Source: Bacteroidota bacterium
Lineage (GTDB): Bacteria; Bacteroidota; Bacteroidia; Bacteroidales; F082
Assembly (NCBI GenBank): GCA_014382445.1
Contig: JACNJS010000019.1
Coordinates: forward strand, 80,450 to 144,449
Reading direction: 5' to 3'
DNA length: 64,000 nucleotides
Shown: piece by piece, positions 15,644-24,258 of the stretch
Numbering within the stretch: position 1 is the stretch's first letter
Layout: every line of letters starts with the position of its first letter
The notes under the pieces: model-generated
What the model was told of the DNA's origin: nothing
Database searches by the model: none
Seen by the model: only the letters and a program-made list of their open reading frames with translations
Translations under genes and position numbers: made by a program

Positions 15644-17095
15644 CTATTTCGTTTTAGAATCTATAACTTCATTATTTGCGTTTACAAGTTTCATTTCTAA
15701 TGGCATCTGTCCAAGTGCGTGTGTAGCACAGCTTAAACACGGATCATAAGCTCTGATTGCAACTTCAACAGCATTCATCATACCTTCAGTGATCTCCATT
15801 TGGCCATTCATAAATGATTTTGCCGTATGATTAACAGCCTGATTCATTGGCTCATTGTTATTTGTTGTTGAAACAATAAGGTTAGCCAATGTAATTTGGT
15901 CATTATCATTTATTTCGTAATGATGGAAAAGCGTACCTCTGGGTGCTTCAATAACACCAACACCTTTGTTTGTTTTTTCTCCTTTAATAACTAAATCATC
16001 ATTTTGTAAGTCTGAATCTTTCAATAAGTCTCTTATTGCTTCCGCAGAATGCAAAGTTTCTATTAACCTTGCCCAATGATAATGAAGACTCATATTATTT
16101 GGTTTTCCAGTTGTATATGCTTTAAATTCCTCAAATTCCTTTTGAGCCAGAGGAGTAGGTATAAAGTCACATACATTCAATCGGGCAAGTGGCCCAACTC
16201 TGTACCAACCTTTTTCTTTGCCAAGGTGTTTTAGATAAGGAAATTTCATATAACTCCAATTTCTCACTTCCTCTTCAATATATTTATCATAGTCCTGATA
16301 ATCAACATCATTAAGTATGCGTTTTCCATCTGCATCAACTGCTCTAAGTACACCATGATAAATATCGAGGGCACCATCTTTTCTAACCATGCTTAAGTGA
16401 TTTGATGGAAATTCGGCAAATGTGTCAACCAAGGTAGCATTACTTTTGTGGTATACTTTAAAAAACTCAAGTGCAGCAACCGACCATTCAACCATTTTAT
16501 CAGCGTTAAGTGGATCGGTTCCGTTAAGCAGTAAGTCTCTTTCTGCGATGCTTAGGTTCTTATTAATTCCACCAGGAATGGCACCTGTACCATGAATTTT
16601 TTTACCGGCGGTATGCATAATTATTTCCTGTCCATATTTCCTCATCATAACACCCTGAACAGCAAGATCTTTATGGTGCTTTATTACCCCTATTACATTT
16701 CTGATGGCTGGATCTGCATCAATACCAAACAGAAAGTCGGGTGAACTCAAGTGAAAGAAATGTAGTACATGTGATTGAAAAAACTGACCATAATGCATTA
16801 AGCGGCGCATTTTCTCACCTACTGCAGTGAGGCCGTCTCCGGTTCCTGCACCTACAATTACATCAAGAGCTTTTGCAGCTGCAAGATGGTGGCTTACAGG
16901 GCAAATTCCACAAAGGCGCTGAACTAAAACAGGGGCTTCCCAATATGGTCGTCCTTGTACGAAACGTTCAAATCCCCTAAACTCAACAATGTGTAAACGT
17001 GACTCACGAACCTTACCATTATCATCAATTTTAATGGTTACTTTACCATGACCTTCAATGCGGGTTACAGGTTCTATAGTTATTTTTTTTGGCAT
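15644..17095 (-). CDS. hoxH: NAD(P)-reducing [NiFe] hydrogenase large subunit
   Basis: A 483-residue catalytic subunit carrying the Ni-Fe(CN)2CO site. The N-terminal ligand motif is RLCGICPVSHH (Cys62, Cys65) and the C-terminal one is DPCLSCATH (about Cys453 and Cys456), followed by a 24-residue tail starting ALGQMP that the adjacent protease would cleave after His. EPVTRIEGHG near the N-terminus is the other family signature. Length and the C-terminal DPCLSC fit the group 3 (bidirectional, cytoplasmic) enzymes, and neighbours hoxF, hoxU and hoxY fit subgroup 3d. It oxidises or evolves H2 with electrons passed to hoxY. Confidence 0.95.
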   Translation of the reverse strand: MPKKITIEPVTRIEGHGKVTIKIDDNGKVRESRLHIVEFRGFERFVQGRPYWEAPVLVQRLCGICPVSHHLAAAKALDVIVGAGTGDGLTAVGEKMRRLMHYGQFFQSHVLHFFHLSSPDFLFGIDADPAIRNVIGVIKHHKDLAVQGVMMRKYGQEIIMHTAGKKIHGTGAIPGGINKNLSIAERDLLLNGTDPLNADKMVEWSVAALEFFKVYHKSNATLVDTFAEFPSNHLSMVRKDGALDIYHGVLRAVDADGKRILNDVDYQDYDKYIEEEVRNWSYMKFPYLKHLGKEKGWYRVGPLARLNVCDFIPTPLAQKEFEEFKAYTTGKPNNMSLHYHWARLIETLHSAEAIRDLLKDSDLQNDDLVIKGEKTNKGVGVIEAPRGTLFHHYEINDNDQITLANLIVSTTNNNEPMNQAVNHTAKSFMNGQMEITEGMMNAVEVAIRAYDPCLSCATHALGQMPLEMKLVNANNEVIDSKTK

Positions 17096-17116
17096 AATCT
17101 AAATAGTTTTACAGTG

Positions 17117-17665
17117 CTAATCAAATTTAATTACTTCATATGGAAGATCCATTTCAGTACCTGTTAACAATGCAACTAGTGCATCCCAAATAAGGTCGGC
17201 GCGTGGTGGGCATCCAGGTAAATAATAATCAACCTTTACAACTTCGTGACAAGGGTATACCTTATTAAGTATCATAGGTAGTTCAGGATCATTAGGAATT
17301 ATTTTGGCAGTGTTCAACTTAACAGTTGGTCCGTTGAGATAAGCTTCATTAAGGCACTCTTCAATAGGAATGCCATTACGCAGCGCAGGTAAACCACCCA
17401 TTATAGCACATTCACCAAGTGAAATCAGAATACTACAGTTTTCTCTAAAATATTTCAGGACTTCAACATTTTCGCTGTTACAGCAGCCACCTTCAATAAT
17501 ACCTACATCCACTTTTTTTGTGAATTTCTTAATATCGTTAATTGGTGATTTATTAAATTCAACTAACTCTACAAGATCAATTATACGCTCATCAATATCC
17601 AGAATCGACATATGACATCCAAAACATCCTGCTAATGAAGTTGTTGCTATTACTTTTTTACTCAT
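17117..17665 (-). CDS. hoxY: NAD(P)-reducing [NiFe] hydrogenase small subunit
   Basis: A 182-residue soluble small subunit that carries the single proximal [4Fe-4S] cluster. Ligand motifs are C-F-G-C (Cys14, Cys17), EGGCCNSEN, SLGECAIMGG and LPGCPPRADL. It lacks the Tat signal and extra cluster domain of membrane uptake hydrogenases, placing the enzyme in the cytoplasm. It lies between hoxU (18-base gap) and hoxH (21-base gap) in the leftward operon and relays electrons from the active site to the diaphorase module. Confidence 0.95.
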   Translation of the reverse strand: MSKKVIATTSLAGCFGCHMSILDIDERIIDLVELVEFNKSPINDIKKFTKKVDVGIIEGGCCNSENVEVLKYFRENCSILISLGECAIMGGLPALRNGIPIEECLNEAYLNGPTVKLNTAKIIPNDPELPMILNKVYPCHEVVKVDYYLPGCPPRADLIWDALVALLTGTEMDLPYEVIKFD

Positions 17666-17683
17666 TTTTTCCTAATTTACAAA

Positions 17684-18379
17684 TTAAACATCAATGTCAG
17701 ATCCAATTGGTTGTTTATCGTACTTGCGTGTGCCTATAGGCTCAACAAAACCAACTTCTTTATATATAATTGATCCCACCGGACAGTTTTCCATGGCAAG
17801 TTTAGCAAGTTCATCGGTCATTTCTTTACCAAGCTCTTTATCCATTACTACTTCCAGTACATTTCCCCTTTTCAGATAAGCAAAATAATGTTCACCTTTT
17901 TCGGTTTTAATGGTCTTCATACATCGCTGACAAATTACGCACCTGTTTTGATCTTTAATGATCTTTGGGTTTGAAGCATCAACTTTTTTTAGTGGAAATG
18001 AATAAGGATATCTTGGCACCATCATCTGGTAGCGATAAGCAAGAGCCTGTAATTCACAATTGCCGCTTTTTTCGCATGAAGGGCAAAAGTGATTTCCACT
18101 AACAAACAATAGTTCAATGATACTTTTACGAAATTCATTTATTTCAGGAGTATTGCTTTCGACTTCCATACCGGGAGCAGCGGGTGTTGTGCATGAAGTC
18201 ATAAATCTATTATTGACTTTTATCGTGCACATCCTGCAGCTACCTTTTGAAAAAGAACCCGGGAAATTACAAAGTGTAGGAATATAAACACCATTTTGAT
18301 GAGCTGCTTCAACCACTGTCTTTCCATTTTCAGTAATTATTTCTTTACCGTCAATTTTAAATTTTATTGTATTGTTCAT
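17684..18379 (-). CDS. hoxU: Hydrogenase diaphorase iron-sulfur subunit (NuoG N-terminal-like)
   Basis: A 231-residue electron-relay protein homologous to the first part of complex I NuoG. Visible cluster sites: a [2Fe-2S] set Cys37, Cys48, Cys51, Cys63 (CNFPGSF, GSCRMC, TSCTTP); a His-Cys3 [4Fe-4S] set His97, Cys99, Cys102, Cys108 (NHFCPSCEKSGNC); and a further [4Fe-4S] set with CVICQRC (Cys147, 150, 153) and the late ENCPVGSI. All ligands appear intact. It connects HoxF (FMN/NAD) to HoxY. It begins 18 bases after hoxF. Confidence 0.95.
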   Translation of the reverse strand: MNNTIKFKIDGKEIITENGKTVVEAAHQNGVYIPTLCNFPGSFSKGSCRMCTIKVNNRFMTSCTTPAAPGMEVESNTPEINEFRKSIIELLFVSGNHFCPSCEKSGNCELQALAYRYQMMVPRYPYSFPLKKVDASNPKIIKDQNRCVICQRCMKTIKTEKGEHYFAYLKRGNVLEVVMDKELGKEMTDELAKLAMENCPVGSIIYKEVGFVEPIGTRKYDKQPIGSDIDV

Positions 18380-18397
18380 TGTTTTCTGTTTTTCAAT

Positions 18398-20206
18398 TTA
18401 CAAATTATGAAGAATTGGTTGTCTCCCGACGGCTGCACATGAATCTTTAACTGATTCTTCCAGGTCGAAACCTGTATCAAAAACAATATCTTTTTGAACC
18501 AAGTTTTCGTATAAATGACGGAAATTTTTGATACTCGTAGTTATTGGGTTTGATGCAGTTTGACCTAATCCGCAACGGCTTACTTTGAGTACTTCACTCC
18601 AAGACAAAAGATCATCAATATCACTTTCAACACCTCGACCACCCAGAATTTTTTCAAGCTTCTTTTTCATAACCATAGGCATGTTACGGCATGTAGAACA
18701 TGATCCACACGACTCTTCAATAAAAAATTCCATAAGATTCATAACCACATTTTTAAGGATATTTCGTTTATTTCCGAATACTATCATTGAACCACCAGTT
18801 GGCAAATCGGTATAACTTAAAGCACGATTAAAATCCTTTTCACCGATTAAAGCACCGGATGGGCCGCCTACCTGAATTGCCTGTACATCATATGCACCAC
18901 ACATATCAAGCACATCCTTAATAGTTGTACCCCACTCCACTTCATAAATTCCCGGGAAATTACAATCACCTGATACACTAAGTATTTTTGTTCCGGCAGA
19001 ATCATTACTCCCTAGATTCAAAAACCAATCAGAACCATTTTTTAGAATTTTCGGAATACTTGCCAATGTCTCAACGTTATTTACAACTGTAGGGTAATTC
19101 AAATAACCTCTTTCAACAGGGAAAGGTGGTTTATCACGTGGTTCCCCGCGCTTACCTTCAAGAGACTCAATCAATGCGGATTCCTCACCGCAAACATAAG
19201 CTCCGGCACCAAGCTGAATCCTTATATCAAAATTAAAGTCGGCAATACCGCTAATATTTTTACCTAACAGATTTTTAGAGCGCATATCATCAAGTAAACC
19301 TTTGAGAAAATTAAGTAAATATTTGTACTCGTAACGCAAATACAATAACCCAATATCAGCTCCAATTGAGTATCCGGCAATTATCATTCCTTCGAAAACC
19401 AATTCTGGGAACTCGGTAAGCAATATCCTGTCTTTAAAAGTACCAGGTTCACCTTCATCGGCATTACAAATAACAACATGATGCACTCCCTCTGCTTTTC
19501 TTCCAAATTTCCATTTTAAACCAGTTGGAAATCCAGCGCCACCTCTTCCTCGTAGTTTAGATGCTTCAACAATACTTATAATATCTTCTGGTGTACTTAC
19601 TGGCAATAATTTTTTTGTTATTTCAAAAGGTAGGTAGTCTTGCGTTAGCAAAGCTCCTCTTCTTCGTATATTATTGCAAACCATCGAGTTTATTTCAGGT
19701 AATGCATTCCTGCCCCCACCATCACCTTCATAAATTAATTCCTTAATGTCTTTACCATTTCTCAAATCTTTAACAAGCTCCCTCACTCTATACGGAGTCA
19801 ACCTGGTAAAAATGCTACCGTTAATTATTGCTGCAGGCTCCTGGTCATTCATTCCAATACAGGAAGTAGTGAACAAACCAAATTCACCATCTTCACTGAT
19901 TCCCCCTTCCTCAACAGCACATTCATTTCTGAACGCATTAAGAACTCCTTCCCGTCCATGCATTTTTGCAGTGATGCTGTTGTTTAAATAAATATTAACC
20001 TTAGCCAATGGTTTACAATTGTAAAAATGATAGAAAGAAATAACTTCATTTACCTGTGCTTCTGATATCCTCAGCTTTTGATGCAACAACTCAATTGACT
20101 CTTGATCTACATATCCAGCAATACTGTGAATATCATGAAGTATATCCATCAGCCTGGTTTTGTCATTATTATAATTACTGATAATTTCAAGAATATTTTC
20201 TCTCAT
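18398..20206 (-). CDS. hoxF: Hydrogenase diaphorase flavin subunit (NuoE-NuoF fusion) with a defective N1a cluster site
   Basis: A 602-residue fusion: a NuoE-like thioredoxin-fold domain (about 1-155) and a NuoF-like domain (about 165-600). The NuoF part has the FMN/NAD glycine motif LRGRGGAGFPTGLKWKFG, ADEGEPGTFKDR, GAGAYVCGEESALIESLEGK and the [4Fe-4S] ligands SCGSCSTC plus SRCGLGQT. In the NuoE part the four expected [2Fe-2S] cysteines are reduced to one: Cys116 remains (FTTSCIGMN), while Asn75, Ala80 and Asn120 stand where the others belong. The protein should still bind FMN and NAD(P) and form the NADH-oxidising end, but without the N1a cluster. It is the first gene of the leftward hox operon. 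Confidence 0.93.
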   Translation of the reverse strand: MRENILEIISNYNNDKTRLMDILHDIHSIAGYVDQESIELLHQKLRISEAQVNEVISFYHFYNCKPLAKVNIYLNNSITAKMHGREGVLNAFRNECAVEEGGISEDGEFGLFTTSCIGMNDQEPAAIINGSIFTRLTPYRVRELVKDLRNGKDIKELIYEGDGGGRNALPEINSMVCNNIRRRGALLTQDYLPFEITKKLLPVSTPEDIISIVEASKLRGRGGAGFPTGLKWKFGRKAEGVHHVVICNADEGEPGTFKDRILLTEFPELVFEGMIIAGYSIGADIGLLYLRYEYKYLLNFLKGLLDDMRSKNLLGKNISGIADFNFDIRIQLGAGAYVCGEESALIESLEGKRGEPRDKPPFPVERGYLNYPTVVNNVETLASIPKILKNGSDWFLNLGSNDSAGTKILSVSGDCNFPGIYEVEWGTTIKDVLDMCGAYDVQAIQVGGPSGALIGEKDFNRALSYTDLPTGGSMIVFGNKRNILKNVVMNLMEFFIEESCGSCSTCRNMPMVMKKKLEKILGGRGVESDIDDLLSWSEVLKVSRCGLGQTASNPITTSIKNFRHLYENLVQKDIVFDTGFDLEESVKDSCAAVGRQPILHNL

Positions 20207-20265
20207 CGATTTGGTTTTTATTTTAAGAAAATAGAATACTTATTTTATTGTTAATTAATTCACAG

Positions 20266-20299
20266 CAAAGATAATTCATTTTTGTTAATATTTTAACAA
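20266..20299 (-). promoter_or_regulatory. Candidate promoter of the hox operon
   Basis: On the minus strand, TTG at 20299-20297 and TATCTTTG at 20273-20266 form a -33/-7 pair with a 23-base spacer, about 60 bases before the hoxF ATG. The -33 element falls inside the palindrome at 20282-20299. Confidence 0.5.
20282..20299. promoter_or_regulatory. Perfect palindrome between hoxF and hypF, candidate operator
   Basis: TTGTTAA and TTAACAA are perfect 7-base arms around TATT. The 18-base dyad overlaps the hox -33 element and lies about 40 bases upstream of the hypF -7 box, so one regulator could control both operons. Its shape recalls CRP/FNR-family sites, but the half-site is not the classical TTGAT. 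Confidence 0.45.
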
Positions 20300-20336
20300 T
20301 ATGCAAATTTGTAATGAATTTATAATCAATTTAAAT

Positions 20337-20344
20337 TAGTTTTG
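20337..20344 (+). promoter_or_regulatory. Candidate -7 box of hypF
   Basis: TAGTTTTG matches TAnnTTTG, 22 bases before the ATG at 20366. It overlaps the alternative TTG start at 20342, which argues against that longer form. Confidence 0.4.
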
Positions 20345-20365
20345 TCGCTTACTTTTTTTGTTGGA

Positions 20366-22630
20366 ATGACTGTTTCTAAAGAGATAAATATCAAAGGATT
20401 AGTGCAAGGAGTTGGCTTCAGGCCTGCTATTTATCGAATGGCAATTATGCATTGTCTAACAGGTACTGTTGAAAATAATAACAAGGGGGTATCAATTATC
20501 ATTGAGGGAGACAAAAAAAACGTTACCAGATTCATTAATGATATCCCATTGAGAACTCCAATTGCCTCGAGTATTAGCAGTATCGAAATTGAAGATAAAA
20601 AAATTTCAGGATATAAGGATTTCCAAATATCAAAAAGCACTTCCGAATCTAATGAGATAACAGAAGTAAGTCCTGACATTGGGGTGTGTGATGAGTGCCT
20701 TGAAGATATCAAGAAACAACATAACAGAATTAACTATGCATTTACTAACTGCACAAATTGCGGACCTCGATTTACAATAATTAAAGATCTTCCATACGAC
20801 CGGGCAAAAACTACAATGGATGTTTTTCCTATGTGCGAATCCTGCAATTCTGAATACAAAAAAATTCTTGATCGTCGATTTCATGCCCAACCGGTAGCGT
20901 GTAATAATTGTGGACCACATTACTCCTTATATTATAAGGGTGAAATTATAATAGACATTAGCACTATTATATCAACATCCTGCAAATTAATTGAAAGCGG
21001 CAAAATTTTGGCTATCAAAGGACTGGGAGGTTATCATCTATCGTGTGATGCCTTTAACGAAAACAGTATTAATAATCTTCGAATCGCGAAAAACCGTGAA
21101 GGGAAACCCTTTGCCATTATGTTTAAGGATGTTTTCTCGGCAAAAAAATACCTTCATATAAGTAATGAAGAAGAAAAACTACTTACAAGCTGGAGAAAAC
21201 CCATTGTACTTCTAAAATTAAAAATAGATATTTCAGCCTCTATTAGTATAGGATTGAATACTATAGGGGTAATGCTTCCATATATGCCGCTTCATTATTT
21301 ACTTTTTGAAAAGCTAGTTACAAGCTCAATTGTTTTAACGAGTGGTAATATTTCCGACGAGCCAGTTATTATTTCAAACGAAGATGCATTGTCGACACTT
21401 GGTAAAATTAGTGACGGCGTTATTACATATAATCGTGACATATATAATCGTACCGACGACTCAGTTACAACCGTTATTAATAATATACCGAGAGTAATAA
21501 GAAGATCAAGAAGTTACGCTCCTTCTCCTTTAGATATAAACTTGCGTACAGAAGGAATATTTGCCGGAGGTGCTGAACTGGTAAATTGTTTTTGTTTAGG
21601 AAAAGGCAACCAGGCAATTTTAAGCCAACATATCGGAGACCTCAAGAACTTAGAAACATTTGAATTTTACGAAGAATCGGTTTCCCGATTTAGCAGATTG
21701 TTTAGGTTCAAACCTCAATTGGCAGTTATGGATTTACATCCTGATTATTTATCTTCAAGATATGTGGAGCAAATGCAGTTACCAACTACTAAAGTACAGC
21801 ATCACCATGCTCATATTGCATCGTGCATGGCTGAGCACAAATTAGATGAGAAGGTAATTGGTGTGAGTTTTGATGGTACCGGGATGGGCGATGATAGTAA
21901 CATTTGGGGAAGTGAATTTTTTATATGTGATCTTGCAGATTATGAAAGAATAACACATTTTGAATATATAATGCAACCCGGTGGTGATGCTGTAATCAAA
22001 CATCCATGGCGAATGATGTCGGCCTATCTTAACCACTATTTTGGCAAGGAAGCTGAAAACAAATATCCATTTTTATTTAAAGGAATTGATGAATATAGCC
22101 TTAGAACGGTTCAAAATATGTTAACCAATAAGTTGAATTCACCTCTTACAAGTAGTGCCGGACGATTGTTTGATGCAATCTCGGCATTGCTAAGAGTATG
22201 CCATTCTTCAACATATCATGCTGAAGCCCCAATGCGATTAGAGTCTGTTGCTGATCCTTCGATTGCTGAAAGCTATACTTATTCACAATATAAAATTCTT
22301 AGTTTCAAATCTACTTTTGTTGAATTAATTGCCGACATTTCTAATGGAACACCACTTGAGATGATTTCTGGTAAATTTCATAACACTATCGTTAATGTTA
22401 TAATTGATACGGTACTATTAATTCGTAAAAAATCAGGAATAAACAAGGTAGTACTATCAGGAGGGACGTTTCAAAATAGTATATTATTAGAAAAAGTAGA
22501 AATGAAATTGGCAGCTAATGGATTTGATTACTATACACAATCGAAAATACCCTCAAACGATGGAGGCATTGCTTTAGGTCAGTTAGCAATTGCAGCTAAA
22601 AGAAGAGAATTAGGAAGGTTTGATTTATAA
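20366..22630 (+). CDS. hypF: Carbamoyltransferase HypF (hydrogenase cyanide-ligand synthesis)
   Basis: A 754-residue enzyme that converts carbamoyl phosphate to the carbamoyl group transferred to HypE, the source of the two CN ligands. Domains in order: acylphosphatase (about 1-85, INIKGLVQGVGFRPAIYR), two zinc fingers (about 100-190: CDECLED, CTNCGPRF, CESCNSEY, CNNCGPHY), a YrdC-like domain (about 200-380: KGLGGYHLSCDA, LTSGNISDEP) and a Kae1-like C-terminal domain (about 400-754: HHHAHIASCMAEH, GVSFDGTGMGDD, LSGGTFQN). All key motifs appear intact. ATG at 20366 is preferred over a TTG 24 bases earlier. It is the first gene of the rightward hypFCDE set, divergent from hox. Confidence 0.97.
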   Translation: MTVSKEINIKGLVQGVGFRPAIYRMAIMHCLTGTVENNNKGVSIIIEGDKKNVTRFINDIPLRTPIASSISSIEIEDKKISGYKDFQISKSTSESNEITEVSPDIGVCDECLEDIKKQHNRINYAFTNCTNCGPRFTIIKDLPYDRAKTTMDVFPMCESCNSEYKKILDRRFHAQPVACNNCGPHYSLYYKGEIIIDISTIISTSCKLIESGKILAIKGLGGYHLSCDAFNENSINNLRIAKNREGKPFAIMFKDVFSAKKYLHISNEEEKLLTSWRKPIVLLKLKIDISASISIGLNTIGVMLPYMPLHYLLFEKLVTSSIVLTSGNISDEPVIISNEDALSTLGKISDGVITYNRDIYNRTDDSVTTVINNIPRVIRRSRSYAPSPLDINLRTEGIFAGGAELVNCFCLGKGNQAILSQHIGDLKNLETFEFYEESVSRFSRLFRFKPQLAVMDLHPDYLSSRYVEQMQLPTTKVQHHHAHIASCMAEHKLDEKVIGVSFDGTGMGDDSNIWGSEFFICDLADYERITHFEYIMQPGGDAVIKHPWRMMSAYLNHYFGKEAENKYPFLFKGIDEYSLRTVQNMLTNKLNSPLTSSAGRLFDAISALLRVCHSSTYHAEAPMRLESVADPSIAESYTYSQYKILSFKSTFVELIADISNGTPLEMISGKFHNTIVNVIIDTVLLIRKKSGINKVVLSGGTFQNSILLEKVEMKLAANGFDYYTQSKIPSNDGGIALGQLAIAAKRRELGRFDL

Positions 22631-22773
22631 GTTGTTAATTTGTTGTTGTGTAATTGTTGTTAGGTTACCTGAATAATCATTGTTGTTTGAGTTAAAACGA
22701 ATTTTGAAGACTGAATTTTGAATGAAAGATGAATATTACATTGTACATATCAATCATAAATAATAAATAGAAT

Positions 22774-23043
22774 ATGTGTTTAAGTATACCAGCCAGAGTT
22801 GAGAGCATTAATAACAACATTGCTAAATGCACTGTTGGCAAATCAAGTTACAATACAAGCCTCGAGTTAATATCTGACCAAGATGTTAAAATAGGTGATT
22901 ATGTACTCATACATACTGGATTTGCCATTCAAAAGCTTGATACTGATGAAGCAAACAAAATCCTAAAAACTTTTGAAGAGTTCAAGGCGTTAAACGAGAA
23001 AATGGACGAAGAAGAAAAAGGCCAAAATCATCCATTAATTTAG
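22774..23043 (+). CDS. hypC: Hydrogenase maturation chaperone HypC
   Basis: An 89-residue chaperone of the HypC/HupF family. It starts MCLSIPARVESI, with the invariant Cys2 that carries the Fe(CN)2CO intermediate with HypD and binds the large-subunit precursor, and continues with the GDYVLIHTGFAIQKLD signature. It lies 143 bases after hypF, in a gap rich in TTGTTG runs, and 8 bases before hypD. Confidence 0.96.
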   Translation: MCLSIPARVESINNNIAKCTVGKSSYNTSLELISDQDVKIGDYVLIHTGFAIQKLDTDEANKILKTFEEFKALNEKMDEEEKGQNHPLI

Positions 23044-23051
23044 CAGAAGAA

Positions 23052-24131
23052 ATGAAATATATTGATGAATATAGAAATAAGGATATTGTGCAATATTTTG
23101 CCGGACAAATCAATATCATTTCTACAAAACATGTGAGGATAATGGAGGTTTGCGGTGGTCACACAGTATCAATTCAGAAATTTGGATTACCATACTTACT
23201 TCCTAAAACTGTTGAGTTAATATCAGGTCCAGGTTGCCCGGTATGTGTTACAAGTCGTGAGTACATTGATAGAGCAGTGGCATACAGCCGAATGGAAGAT
23301 GTAATTATAACAACTTATGGTGACCTGATCAGGGTACCAGGTTCAACATCAACACTTGAAAAAGAAAAGGCATCGGGTGCCGACGTGCGAATTGTTTACT
23401 CAATACTTGATGCCATGCTCATAGCAAAAAACAACGGACTGAAAAAAGTTATATTTCTTGGAATTGGATTTGAAACAACTGCACCAGCTTCAGCGGCAGG
23501 AATTCTTAAAGCACGAACCGCAGGGTTGAAAAACTTCTATGTTTACAGTGCTCACAAGGTTATGCCACCGGCTATGGAAGCCCTTATTGATGATGGAGTT
23601 AATATTGATGGATATATTGGGCCGGGGCATGTAAGCACAATTACAGGTCAGAGTATTTATATGGATATTCCAAAAAAATACAAAATGGGAGTTGTAATTA
23701 GTGGTTTTGAACCTGTTGATATAATGCAGTCTATTCATATGCTGGTTCAGCAAATAGAAAATAATGAACCAAAAGTTGAAATACAATACACACGGGTGGT
23801 AAAACCCGAGGGAAATGTTGTAGCTCAACAAATGTTAGATGAAATATTTGAATATAGAGCAGACTGGTGGCGCGGTCTTGGTATCCTGAAAAACAGTGGG
23901 TTGAAGATCAAGAAAGAGTATGAAATGCACGATTCAGAAAAAATGATCGAAGTTGAAGTTGAAGAAACGATCGAGCCTAAAGGATGCATTTGTGGATTGA
24001 TTCTAAGAGGTGAAAAAAAGCCTAAAGATTGTGGATTATTCGGAAAATCCTGCACACCTGCCGACCCTGTTGGTGCCTGTATGGTTTCAAGCGAAGGTTC
24101 GTGTCATGCATCCTATTTGTACAATAGATAG
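23052..24131 (+). CDS. hypD: Hydrogenase maturation protein HypD
   Basis: A 359-residue iron-sulfur scaffold on which the Fe(CN)2CO unit is assembled together with HypC and HypE. The motifs MEVCGGHTVSI, SGPGCPVCVT, GIGFETTAPASA, SAHKVMPPAMEAL and GYIGPGHVSTITG are characteristic, and the C-terminal cysteine-rich part (CICGLILRG, CGLFGKSCTPADPVGACMVS) supplies the [4Fe-4S] ligands. It lies 8 bases after hypC; a repeat-rich 82-base gap separates it from the best hypE start. Confidence 0.97.
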   Translation: MKYIDEYRNKDIVQYFAGQINIISTKHVRIMEVCGGHTVSIQKFGLPYLLPKTVELISGPGCPVCVTSREYIDRAVAYSRMEDVIITTYGDLIRVPGSTSTLEKEKASGADVRIVYSILDAMLIAKNNGLKKVIFLGIGFETTAPASAAGILKARTAGLKNFYVYSAHKVMPPAMEALIDDGVNIDGYIGPGHVSTITGQSIYMDIPKKYKMGVVISGFEPVDIMQSIHMLVQQIENNEPKVEIQYTRVVKPEGNVVAQQMLDEIFEYRADWWRGLGILKNSGLKIKKEYEMHDSEKMIEVEVEETIEPKGCICGLILRGEKKPKDCGLFGKSCTPADPVGACMVSSEGSCHASYLYNR

Positions 24132-24182
24132 TTTAGAATAGTGAGTAACAAATTAAAGGTTGTTTGGTTGTCAGGTCAATCA

Positions 24183-24258
24183 CTACAAGATAACAACGAC
24201 AACTAAAACAACAATGACAATGACAACAATGACAACAATGACAACACCGACAACAATA
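24183..24258 (+). repeat. ACA/ATG trinucleotide repeat spanning the hypE start
   Basis: A run of ACA, ACG, AAC and ATG triplets, e.g. ACAATGACAATGACAACAATG, covers about 76 bases. It contains four in-frame ATGs (24214, 24220, 24229, 24238) just before the conserved HypE sequence and would encode a Thr/Met tail. Confidence 0.8.

Noticed and set aside
20342..20366. TTG start of hypF
   Set aside because: The TTG overlaps the -7 box and the ATG at 20366 gives the typical HypF opening.
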